Under the pieces are notes generated by a model. It did not search any database. It saw only the letters and a list, made by a program, of their open reading frames with translations, and had not been told where the DNA came from. Below, piece after piece: positions 20,194-28,331 of a DNA stretch of 64,000 nucleotides (within the stretch, counting starts at the first letter, position 1; every line of letters begins with the position of its first letter). The DNA is from Alphaproteobacteria bacterium PA4 (lineage in GTDB: Bacteria > Pseudomonadota > Alphaproteobacteria > Sphingomonadales > Sphingomonadaceae): positions 1-64,000 of the forward strand of contig NKIQ01000012.1 in NCBI GenBank assembly GCA_002256005.1, written 5' to 3'. The translations under genes were made by a program, and so were the position numbers.

Positions 20194-20832
20194 ATGAGCA
20201 TGCATCTTTATGGCGGCGCCCTGTCGCCGTTCGTCATGCGACCGCTGCTGGTCGCGCGCGCCAAGGGCCATGAGCTGCCGCTGGAAAGCTTTGACGGCGG
20301 CATCAAGAGCGACGCCTATCGCGCACTGACGCCGATGGCGAAGATGCCACTGCTCGTCGATGGCGATTTCGCGCTGCCGGAAAGCCAGGTCATCGCCGAT
20401 TATCTCGATGCCGTGCTGCCCGGCCCGGCGCTGATCCCGGCCGATCCGAAGGAAGCCGCCCGCGTCCGCCTGCTCATCCGCCTCGCCGACATCAATCTGG
20501 TGCCGCATCTGGGCGGGCTGTTCCGCGGCCGCGACAATCCCGATGGCGTTGCCCCGGCGATGGCCGGGCTGGCCGAAGGGCTGGGCTACATCGCGCATTT
20601 CCGAAAGGACAGCGATGTGTTTGCGGTGGGTGACAGCTTCACCCAGGCCGATGCCGCCCTTATCCCACTATTCTTCTTCTTCGATGCGTTCGATCGCGGC
20701 ATGCAGACCGGCCAGCTGGTCGCGGCGCAGCCGCACCTCGCCGCGTGGTGGGCGCACATCAAGGCGACCGAACTGGGCGCCCGCGCCGTCGCCGAACAGG
20801 CCGCCGGCCTGAAGGCGATGATGGGCGGTTGA
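20194..20832 (+). CDS. glutathione S-transferase family protein
   Basis: A 212-residue protein. The N-terminal thioredoxin-like domain has MHLYGGALSPFVMRP with the probable Ser10 near the catalytic site, and the glutathione-recognition segment LPESQVIADYL. A helical C-terminal domain has the family Asp in SFTQADAALIPL. The substrate is not predictable. ATG at 20194 has GGGGAGAT upstream. It is probably independent of gapR. Confidence 0.9.
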   Translation: MSMHLYGGALSPFVMRPLLVARAKGHELPLESFDGGIKSDAYRALTPMAKMPLLVDGDFALPESQVIADYLDAVLPGPALIPADPKEAARVRLLIRLADINLVPHLGGLFRGRDNPDGVAPAMAGLAEGLGYIAHFRKDSDVFAVGDSFTQADAALIPLFFFFDAFDRGMQTGQLVAAQPHLAAWWAHIKATELGARAVAEQAAGLKAMMGG

Positions 20833-20928
20833 GGCCGCGCCATCCGCCAGCCGGGCAGCGCGGTTAGGTTTCGACAGACGGCGGGCGCTTGCGCTAAGAC
20901 AGACGAGTGATTCCTGCGGGGAGGCAGC

Positions 20929-22192
<1,264 letters not shown>

Positions 22193-22209
22193 ACCGGGAG
22201 ACGACCGCC

Positions 22210-22530
22210 ATGATCACGACAACGACGAGCAACATCGAAGGCCGCAGCATCAGCCAGTATCTGGGGCTGGTGTCGGGCGAAGCGGTGATGGGTGCCAACA
22301 TCTTCCGCGATTTCTTCGCCGGCATCCGCGATATCGTCGGTGGTCGTTCGGGGTCCTATGAAAACGTCCTGCGCGGCGGCCGCGACCAGGCCCTGTCGGA
22401 AATCATCGAGGATGCGGCCAGGCTGGGTGCCGACGCCATCGTCGGCATCTCGATCGATTATGAAGCCATCGGCGCCAGCGATTCGATGATGATGGTCGTC
22501 GTCACCGGCACCGCGGTGAAGCTGGCCTGA
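22210..22530 (+). CDS. YbjQ/UPF0145 family protein
   Basis: A 106-residue protein that matches the YbjQ family (putative heavy-metal-binding domain). It has the segments [28 protein letters not shown] and [17 protein letters not shown]. These proteins form pentameric rings; their biological role is unknown. It starts 17 bases after the flavoprotein-subunit stop, so it may ride on that transcript. Confidence 0.9.
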   Translation: MITTTTSNIEGRSISQYLGLVSGEAVMGANIFRDFFAGIRDIVGGRSGSYENVLRGGRDQALSEIIEDAARLGADAIVGISIDYEAIGASDSMMMVVVTGTAVKLA

Positions 22531-22589
22531 TCGCGGACACGCCGCACAAGCGGCATGACAATCGCGCCTTCACGGCCTAGTCGGGGGCC

Positions 22590-23480
22590 GTGAAGACTGA
22601 CACCAGCCGCGGCATCCAGGCGATGGTCCTGTCCTGCATCGCCTTTGCGTCGATGTGGGTGATGATCCGTTACGCCAGCCGTGACGTGCACGCCTTCGAG
22701 ATCGTGTTCTTTCGCAATGCCATCGGTACGCTGTGGCTGTTGCCGATGATGCTGCGCAATCCCGGCCTCATCCGCCGCGAGCGACTGACCGCCAATCTGC
22801 GCCGCGCGACCTCGGGCTTCATCGCCACCATGGGCACCTTCTACGCCGTCTCGCATGCCCCGATGGCGACGGTGCTCAGCATCAATTACACGGCGCCGCT
22901 GTTTGCCACCGTCGGTGCCGTGCTGTTCCTGGGTGAGCGCATCCATATCCGCCGGGTGCTGGCACTGGCTGCCGGCTTCGTCGGGATGCTCATCGTGCTG
23001 CGACCGGGGGCGGTGCCGCTGACACCGGGGATCATCGCCGCGATGATTTCGGCGGTGTCGACGGCCTTTTCGATTGTCGCCATTCGCGCGCTGGTCGGCA
23101 AGGACGACAGCCGGGCGGTGGCGGCCTGGAGCTTCATCCTGATGACCATCCCCAGCTTCATCGCGGCGCTGCCGGTGTGGAGTTGGCCGCCGCTGCACGC
23201 CTGGGTGCTGCTGGTGATGATCGGCGGCGCTGCGGCCATTGGCCAGCTGACGCTCAGCCGCGCCTTTGCGCTCGCCGAAGCGTCGGCGGTGCTGCCCTAT
23301 GATTTCGTCCGGTTCGCGCTGATCGCCAGCTTCGGCATCGGTTTGTTCGGCGAACGGCTGGATGGCTACACCATCCTCGGTGGCACCATCATCTTTGCGA
23401 CGACGATCTATCTCGCAGTGCGTGAAGCCAAGGTGGCGCGCGATGCACGCGCGGCAAGCCTGCCGGAACAGCCGGGGTAG
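22590..23480 (+). CDS. EamA/DMT family transporter
   Basis: A 296-residue inner-membrane protein with about ten hydrophobic helices in two homologous EamA halves (about 10-140 and 150-285). DMT carriers export metabolites such as amino acids; the substrate is unknown. The start is GTG at 22590. A 13-bp-arm hairpin follows at 23494. Confidence 0.9.
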   Translation: MKTDTSRGIQAMVLSCIAFASMWVMIRYASRDVHAFEIVFFRNAIGTLWLLPMMLRNPGLIRRERLTANLRRATSGFIATMGTFYAVSHAPMATVLSINYTAPLFATVGAVLFLGERIHIRRVLALAAGFVGMLIVLRPGAVPLTPGIIAAMISAVSTAFSIVAIRALVGKDDSRAVAAWSFILMTIPSFIAALPVWSWPPLHAWVLLVMIGGAAAIGQLTLSRAFALAEASAVLPYDFVRFALIASFGIGLFGERLDGYTILGGTIIFATTIYLAVREAKVARDARAASLPEQPG

Positions 23481-23493
23481 TATTTATTGGCGT

Positions 23494-23533
23494 CAGTCGG
23501 TGCCGGCCCGCTCCCCCCGCCCGGCACCGACTG
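23494..23533. repeat. REP-like hairpin, second repeat family
   Basis: Perfect arms CAGTCGGTGCCGG and CCGGCACCGACTG enclose 14 bases (cccgctccccccgc). The GGTGCCGGCCCGCTCCCC block recurs inside the element at 54446-54608. It lies 13 bases after the transporter stop without a T-run. Confidence 0.7.
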
Positions 23534-23625
23534 GCCTTCATCAACGCCGCTGATACTCCCATTTCTGCGGTTGCGCCCGGCGCTGCGGGTTTCCATAAGC
23601 GGGCATTCTTTTGGGGAGACCAACA

Positions 23626-24405
23626 ATGAAGCTTGCAGGATGTTCGGCAGTGGTGACGGGCGGCGCGTCCGGCCTGGGTGAAGCAACGGCGCGGGCGCTG
23701 GCCGCAGAAGGCGTCAAGGTCGCGATTTTCGACATGAACGCCGACAAGGGTGAAAAGGTCGCCGCCGATATCGGCGGTGTCTTCTGCCATGTGAATGTCA
23801 CCAGCGATGAATCGGTCGACGCCGGCTTTGCCAAGGCGCGCGCCGCCATCGGCCAGGAACGCATCCTGATCAACTGCGCCGGCACCGGCAATGCCGCCAA
23901 GACCGCCAGCCGCGCCAAGGAAACCGGCGAAATCAAGCATTTCCCGATGGATGCCTTCAACATGATCATCCAGATCAACCTGGTTGGCACCTTCCGCTGC
24001 ATCGCCAAATCGGCGGCGGGCATGCTGACCCTGCCGGTGATGGAGGATGGCGAGCGCGGCGCCATCGTCAACACGGCATCGGTCGCGGCCGAAGACGGCC
24101 AGATGGGCCAGGCGGCGTACAGCGCCTCCAAGGGCGGCGTCGTCGGCATGACCCTGCCGATCGCCCGCGACCTCGCGTCGGAATCGATCCGCGTCAACAC
24201 CATCCTGCCCGGCATCTTCAACACGCCGCTGCTGCAGGGCGCACCGCAGAATGTGAAGGACGCGCTGGCCGCATCGGTGCCGAATCCGAAGCGGCTGGGC
24301 GCGCCGGATGAATATGCCAGCCTGGCGGTGGAAATGTGCCGGAACGGCTATTTCAACGGGGAAGATGTGCGTCTGGACGGGGCGATCCGGATGGCGCCGC
24401 GATAA
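23626..24405 (+). CDS. short-chain dehydrogenase, 3-hydroxyacyl-CoA dehydrogenase type (HSD17B10-like)
   Basis: A 259-residue NAD(H)-dependent SDR. Cofactor motif GGASGLGEATA (residues 11-21), INCAGTGNA, and the catalytic YSASK (Tyr-x-x-x-Lys) are intact, with the expected Ser in NTASVAAEDG. The segment following VTSDES and the length fit the type-II 3-hydroxyacyl-CoA dehydrogenase group, which acts in beta-oxidation of branched or steroid-like acyl-CoAs. ATG at 23626 with GGGGAG upstream. A terminator follows. Confidence 0.92.
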   Translation: MKLAGCSAVVTGGASGLGEATARALAAEGVKVAIFDMNADKGEKVAADIGGVFCHVNVTSDESVDAGFAKARAAIGQERILINCAGTGNAAKTASRAKETGEIKHFPMDAFNMIIQINLVGTFRCIAKSAAGMLTLPVMEDGERGAIVNTASVAAEDGQMGQAAYSASKGGVVGMTLPIARDLASESIRVNTILPGIFNTPLLQGAPQNVKDALAASVPNPKRLGAPDEYASLAVEMCRNGYFNGEDVRLDGAIRMAPR

Positions 24406-24438
24406 GCGGCGCGTCGATAGTGCGTAGTACTATCGACC

Positions 24439-24584
24439 GACTCGCTTGAGCGCGGCCAGCGAGCGAAAAGGGCGGTTGTTCAGCCGCCCTTTTTGACTCG
24501 TCTGACGTGCGGGCTTTGCCCGCTCTTCCCTTGCTTTTCTGACTCTCTTCGGCGGACTCGGCGGCTCCGCCGTCGGCCGCGCCC
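24439..24584 (+). repeat. terminator-linked repeat module, copy B
   Basis: Second copy of the module at 13951-14094. It shares GACTCG..GAGCG.GGCCAGCGA, the hairpin position, GACTCGTCTGACGTGCGGG, a TTGCTTTTC-type pyrimidine tract and GCGGACTCGGCGGCTCCGCCG. The stem is different, so the two copies are not a recent simple duplication. Confidence 0.7.
24466..24494 (+). terminator. rho-independent terminator after the SDR gene
   Basis: AAAAGGGCGG and CCGCCCTTTTT form a stem around an eight-base loop, ending in five T. It starts about 60 bases after the dehydrogenase stop codon. Confidence 0.88.
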
Positions 24585-24674
24585 CACGCCCGAACCCGGC
24601 CCGACACGCCCCATTGACACCCCCGCCCAACCCAATAGCATCGCCCCTGCCACCTATCGGGGAAGGACAGAAAA

Positions 24675-24851
24675 ATGGCGCACAAGTTCGAAATCTACAA
24701 GGACAAGGCCGGCGAGTTCCGCGTCCGCTTCAAATACAACAGCGAAGTGATGTTCTCGACCGAAGGCTATGCCAGCAAGGCGTCGGCAGTGAACGCCATC
24801 GAATCGATCAAGAAGAACGGCCCGGACGCGCCGACCGAAGACAACAGCTGA
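24675..24851 (+). CDS. single-domain DUF1508 (YegP-like) protein
   Basis: A 58-residue gene read directly: MAHKFEIYKDKAGEFRVRFK at the start, then SEVMFSTEGYASKASAVNAI and a short acidic tail. YegP-type DUF1508 domains are usually tandem; this is a single-repeat version, which is frequent in alphaproteobacteria. The fold is a small beta-beta-alpha unit and its role is unknown. GGAAGGA lies about 8 bases before the ATG. It converges with phhB (3-base gap). Confidence 0.9.
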   Translation: MAHKFEIYKDKAGEFRVRFKYNSEVMFSTEGYASKASAVNAIESIKKNGPDAPTEDNS

Positions 24852-24854
24852 ACC

Positions 24855-25136
24855 TCAACCCACATCGATGGCGCGGGCGAGGCTGAAATCGCGAGAGGAC
24901 AGCCCGCCCGCGTCATGGGTCGTCAGCCGGATATCGACGCGGTTGTAGACGTTCGACCATTCCGGGTGATGGTCGGCCTTTTCGGCGAGCAGCGCGACGC
25001 GCGCCATGAAGCCGAAGGCGGCGGCGAAATCGCCGAACACATAGCGCCGCTCGATGCCGTCGCCGTTGCGGGTCCAGCCCGGCACGGTCGCCAGCGCTGC
25101 GGCAATGGCGGCCTCATCCAGTTTTTCGATCATCAT
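24855..25136 (-). CDS. phhB: pterin-4a-carbinolamine dehydratase
   Basis: A 93-residue enzyme that regenerates tetrahydropterin after phenylalanine hydroxylation. The active-site run [20 protein letters not shown] holds the conserved histidines, tryptophan and distal histidine. It would recycle the cofactor for phhA (9715-10557) although the genes are 15 kb apart. Either of two adjacent ATGs (25136, 25133) could start it. It is divergent from the metallopeptidase gene. Confidence 0.95.
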   Translation of the reverse strand: MMIEKLDEAAIAAALATVPGWTRNGDGIERRYVFGDFAAAFGFMARVALLAEKADHHPEWSNVYNRVDIRLTTHDAGGLSSRDFSLARAIDVG

Positions 25137-25191
25137 GGTTCCTCTTGTCGCGGGCCTCGCCTCGGCGGCGCTTCTGCCCTATCCAATGCCG

Positions 25192-25620
25192 ATGTCCGCC
25201 CGTCAAACCCCCGGATCTTCGACCTTGGCTCCCAGCCTTGCCGATATCGACGCCATTGCCCAGCGCGCCGTCGAGCGGCTGCCCGAGCAGTTCCGCCGCC
25301 ATCTCGCCAGCGTGCTGCTGCGCATCGAGGATTTTCCCGATACCGAGGTGATGGCCGAGCTGGAGCTGGAGAGCGAATGGGAGATTCTGGGTCTGTACCA
25401 GGGTCGCCATATCGGCCTGAAGGGTGACGAGCCGAGCGGCGCGCTGCCCGACATGATCTTTCTCTATCGCCGCCCGATCCTCGACGAATGGTGCCAGACC
25501 GATGACAGTCTGGAGGCCATCGTCACCCATGTGCTGGTCCATGAAGTCGGCCATCACCTGGGGTTGAGCGATGCGGCCATGCACGCGATCGAGGCCGCCG
25601 CCGGCGAGGAGAATTCATGA
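25192..25620 (+). CDS. zincin-like metallopeptidase family protein (PF06262 type)
   Basis: About 142 residues. The C-terminal motif HEVGHHLGLSD (HExxHxxxxxD) is the putative zinc site, preceded by the conserved LPEQFR and LYQGRHIG. Family members are small minimal zincins of unknown substrate. The start is uncertain: ATG at 25192 or 25186 gives the usual family N-terminus, while ATG at 25135 would add a 19-residue hydrophobic leader. It overlaps the next gene by ATGA. Confidence 0.85.
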   Translation: MSARQTPGSSTLAPSLADIDAIAQRAVERLPEQFRRHLASVLLRIEDFPDTEVMAELELESEWEILGLYQGRHIGLKGDEPSGALPDMIFLYRRPILDEWCQTDDSLEAIVTHVLVHEVGHHLGLSDAAMHAIEAAAGEENS

Positions 25621-26495
25621 TGGCAAGGACACGGCGCTGGCTGCTCGGCGCGGGCGGCATCGCGGCGCTTGCGGCAATGAGCGGCTGCACCCGCCTCGGC
25701 GCGCTCAACGGCCTCAACGCGGTCACGCCCGGCGATGGCGACACCGATCGCGTCGCTCGCGATATCGCCTTTGGCAGCGATCCGCGCCAGCAGCTCGATG
25801 TCTATGCGCCGGCGGGCGCCAGGGCGGCGCCGGTGATCGTGTTCTTCTACGGCGGCAGCTGGGCGAGCGGCCGGCGCCAGGACTATGACTTTGCCGCCCG
25901 GGCGCTGGCGGCGCGTGGTTTCGTTGTCGTCGTGCCGGATTACCGGCTGGTGCCGCAGGTGCGCTATCCGGCCTTTGTCGAGGATGGCGCGGCGGCGGTG
26001 GCCTGGACGGTCGCCAACATCGCCGGCCACGGCGGCGACCCGCAGCGCATTGCCACCATGGGCCATAGCGCCGGCGGCTATATCGCCGTGCTGCTGGCGC
26101 TGGAGCCGCGCTGGCTGGCCGCCGCCGGTGCGCCTGGCGCCATCAAGGCGGCGGTCGGCCTCGCCGGCCCCTATGACTTCGCGCCGTTCAAGCCCGGCGG
26201 CGCCGCCGATGACGCCTTTGGCCACTTCCCCGACATCCCCGCCACCCAGCCGATCACCCACGCCCGCGCCGGCGCGCCGCCGTTGCTGCTGCTGACGGGG
26301 GACGAGGACACGACCGTGCTGCCGCGCAATGTCACCGTGCTGGCCGCCGCACAGCAGAAGCTGGGCAGCCCCGTTGAAACCCGGACCTATCCCGGCATCG
26401 GCCATATCGGCATCATTCTCGCCATGTCGAAGCCGTTCCGCGGCAAGGCACCGGTGGTGGCGGATACGGCGGCGTTTCTGGGTCGGGTGCTGTAG
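25617..26495 (+). CDS. exported alpha/beta hydrolase (esterase/lipase, probable lipoprotein)
   Basis: A 292-residue protein with an N-terminal twin-arginine-like or lipoprotein leader: MMARTRRWLLGAGGIAALAA followed by MSGC, a possible lipobox. The hydrolase core has oxyanion motif FFYGGSWASG (HGGG-like) and nucleophile elbow GHSAGG; Asp (GDEDTTV) and His (GIGHIG) follow. It resembles carboxylesterase/BD-FAE-type hormone-sensitive-lipase enzymes. Its ATG lies inside the stop of the metallopeptidase gene, so the two are translationally coupled. Confidence 0.87.
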   Translation: MMARTRRWLLGAGGIAALAAMSGCTRLGALNGLNAVTPGDGDTDRVARDIAFGSDPRQQLDVYAPAGARAAPVIVFFYGGSWASGRRQDYDFAARALAARGFVVVVPDYRLVPQVRYPAFVEDGAAAVAWTVANIAGHGGDPQRIATMGHSAGGYIAVLLALEPRWLAAAGAPGAIKAAVGLAGPYDFAPFKPGGAADDAFGHFPDIPATQPITHARAGAPPLLLLTGDEDTTVLPRNVTVLAAAQQKLGSPVETRTYPGIGHIGIILAMSKPFRGKAPVVADTAAFLGRVL

Positions 26496-26513
26496 GCGGG
26501 CAATAGAACAAGG

Positions 26514-26638
26514 GCCTCCGGCGGCTGGGGTCGAAGACCCCAGACCCCATTCGTTGGCGTTCCGCGAGCACAGAACGCGGTGCTTTGACGAAGCCAAGGA
26601 AATGGGGTCTGGGGCCTAAGGCCCCAGCCGCCGGAGGC
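26514..26638. repeat. REPIN-like inverted pair
   Basis: Arms 26514-26548 and 26604-26638. The right arm runs into the stop codon of the minus-strand hydrolase. The left arm's core differs slightly (GGGGTCGAAGACCCC) but stays a perfect stem, showing compensatory change. Confidence 0.85.
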
Positions 26639-27432
26639 TAAAACGCCTTCACGAACCCTGCCACCACCGCCGCCCAGGCCTCGGGCTGTTCGTCGACGAT
26701 GTCGTGCGTGCCGCCGTCCAGGGCTGCGAAGCGCCAATCCGGTCGCAGGGCGGCGGCCTGCTGGCTGGCGGCGTAGAGATCCTCGCCGCTGTTGCTGAAG
26801 ACAAGGGTCGGCACGGTGATGCGCGGCAGGTCCGCAGCGATGTCATAGGCGAAGGCGGCGTCGAAGCCCCAATGGTAGCGATCGGGGTTGGCGAGCATCG
26901 TCGCGACATGGCGGTGCATGGCGGCGAGGTTGCGCCAGCCGGGGGAGGCGCGCAGCCGCTGGTCCCAGGCGGCCTGCAGATGGCTGCCATCCGCCAGCGG
27001 ATGCAGCGGCGCAAAGCGGAACGTGGCGAAATGCGCCCGGGTGGCGGCATCGAACAGCGGCACGCCGTTGAGGATCAGGCTGTGCAGCCGGGCGCCGTGG
27101 CGCGCCGCGAAGGCCGCAGCAATGCCGGCACCGGTGTGGTGGCCGAGCAGATGGACGGGATGCGGCCCCAGTGCGTCGAGCACCGGCAGCAGCGCTTCGG
27201 CATGGTCGATGATGCTGGCCGGGGCAGGGGGCGGGTCGGAAGCGCCGAAGCCGGCGGTGTCGATGGCGACGACATGCACGCCGGCGGCGGCGAGCGCCGG
27301 AAACGCCGGCAGGAACTGGCTGGCCGACAGGGGTGACTGGTGGAGCAGGACGAGCGTCGGACCGCTGCCGGCCTCGGTCAGATGCACCTGGCCCCAGCGG
27401 CCGTCGACATAGCGGCGGCGGATCACGGTCAC
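26638..27432 (-). CDS. alpha/beta hydrolase with a GHHTG elbow
   Basis: A 264-residue cytosolic alpha/beta-fold protein. The nucleophile elbow reads HLLGHHTGAGIA (about residues 93-104), so the usual Ser of GxSxG is replaced by His. The catalytic His is present in GGTHDIVD, and an acid is plausible in NSGEDLY. Related proteins with G(H/Y)HTG elbows exist, so this is a subfamily trait and not a sequencing slip; they may not be serine hydrolases. It overlaps the preceding gene's stop by 4 bases and is the last gene of the receptor operon. Confidence 0.83.
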   Translation of the reverse strand: MTVIRRRYVDGRWGQVHLTEAGSGPTLVLLHQSPLSASQFLPAFPALAAAGVHVVAIDTAGFGASDPPPAPASIIDHAEALLPVLDALGPHPVHLLGHHTGAGIAAAFAARHGARLHSLILNGVPLFDAATRAHFATFRFAPLHPLADGSHLQAAWDQRLRASPGWRNLAAMHRHVATMLANPDRYHWGFDAAFAYDIAADLPRITVPTLVFSNSGEDLYAASQQAAALRPDWRFAALDGGTHDIVDEQPEAWAAVVAGFVKAF

Positions 27433-28331
27433 TTGACCTCGACCCAGCTGGCCCCTGCCACCGGCGCGCGGGCCAGCGGGGTGAGCGGCTTCCCGGCCAG
27501 CGCCAGCGCGAGGAACTGCAGCGTCACCGCCACGGCATCGGCGAACTGCGCTTCCTGCGGTGGCTCCGTGCGCTCCGGCCGGCAGATGATGTTGCCGAAG
27601 TAGTGGTCGACGCCGGTGCCGACGAACAGTGCCGCCGGGCCGGGGGCCTCGTCAAAACTGGCACGGTGCACCTGCCAGGTCGGCGCCATCATCGGCAGCG
27701 TGTCGGCGGTGCCGGTCTGGACGAGCATGGGCCGCGCGATGCTGGCCCAGGCGCCGGGATTGAGCATCGGCGGGAACGGGCCGGGCGGCGACCAGGCGAC
27801 CACGGCGGCGATGCCCGGCTCCACCACGGCCGGGCCCCCGATGGCGGCACCGCCGAGCATCTGGGCGATCATCGCGCCGAAACTGTGCCCGGCGGCGACG
27901 GCGGGGCCGCCGGTCATGCCCAGCATGGCGCGATTGGCGAAGATGGCGCGCATGTCGGCAAGGCGCAGGCCATTGGCGAGGGCACGATCGACCTTGCCGC
28001 CGCCGGGATGATCGGGCGAATCCATGTGGAGCGGCGCGGCGACGTCATAGCCGCCGGCGGCCAGGGCCGCGCCCAGCCGGTCGTACTTGGCCGGCGCCGC
28101 ATTGGCGCCATGCGAGAAAGCGAGCAGCCCCCGGGCCTTGCCACGGGCGCGCCACAGGCGCAGCGGCACGGGGCGGCCGTCCGCGGCGGTGATGGACCTG
28201 TCTTCGGCCATGGCGTTCCCTGCCGCCAGCAACAGCACCGCCGCGCCGGCGATGGCGGCGCGGCGGCTGATGCCGGCATCGGCTGCCGCCGCCCATCCGG
28301 ATAGATCCGAACCGGCGGCGGCGACCGTCAT
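27429..28331 (-). CDS. exported alpha/beta hydrolase (dienelactone hydrolase/PET-hydrolase-like fold)
   Basis: A 300-residue protein with leader ISRRAAIAGAAVLLLAAG ending near NAMAED, suggesting Tat or Sec export. The core has AFSHGANAAP (oxyanion region), nucleophile elbow GHSFGAM and a terminal His in GVDHYF. It likely hydrolyses an ester in the periplasm. Its start ATG overlaps the receptor stop as TGATG and its stop overlaps the downstream hydrolase start by 4 bases: three genes in one coupled operon with the receptor. Confidence 0.87.
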   Translation of the reverse strand: MTVAAAGSDLSGWAAAADAGISRRAAIAGAAVLLLAAGNAMAEDRSITAADGRPVPLRLWRARGKARGLLAFSHGANAAPAKYDRLGAALAAGGYDVAAPLHMDSPDHPGGGKVDRALANGLRLADMRAIFANRAMLGMTGGPAVAAGHSFGAMIAQMLGGAAIGGPAVVEPGIAAVVAWSPPGPFPPMLNPGAWASIARPMLVQTGTADTLPMMAPTWQVHRASFDEAPGPAALFVGTGVDHYFGNIICRPERTEPPQEAQFADAVAVTLQFLALALAGKPLTPLARAPVAGASWVEVK

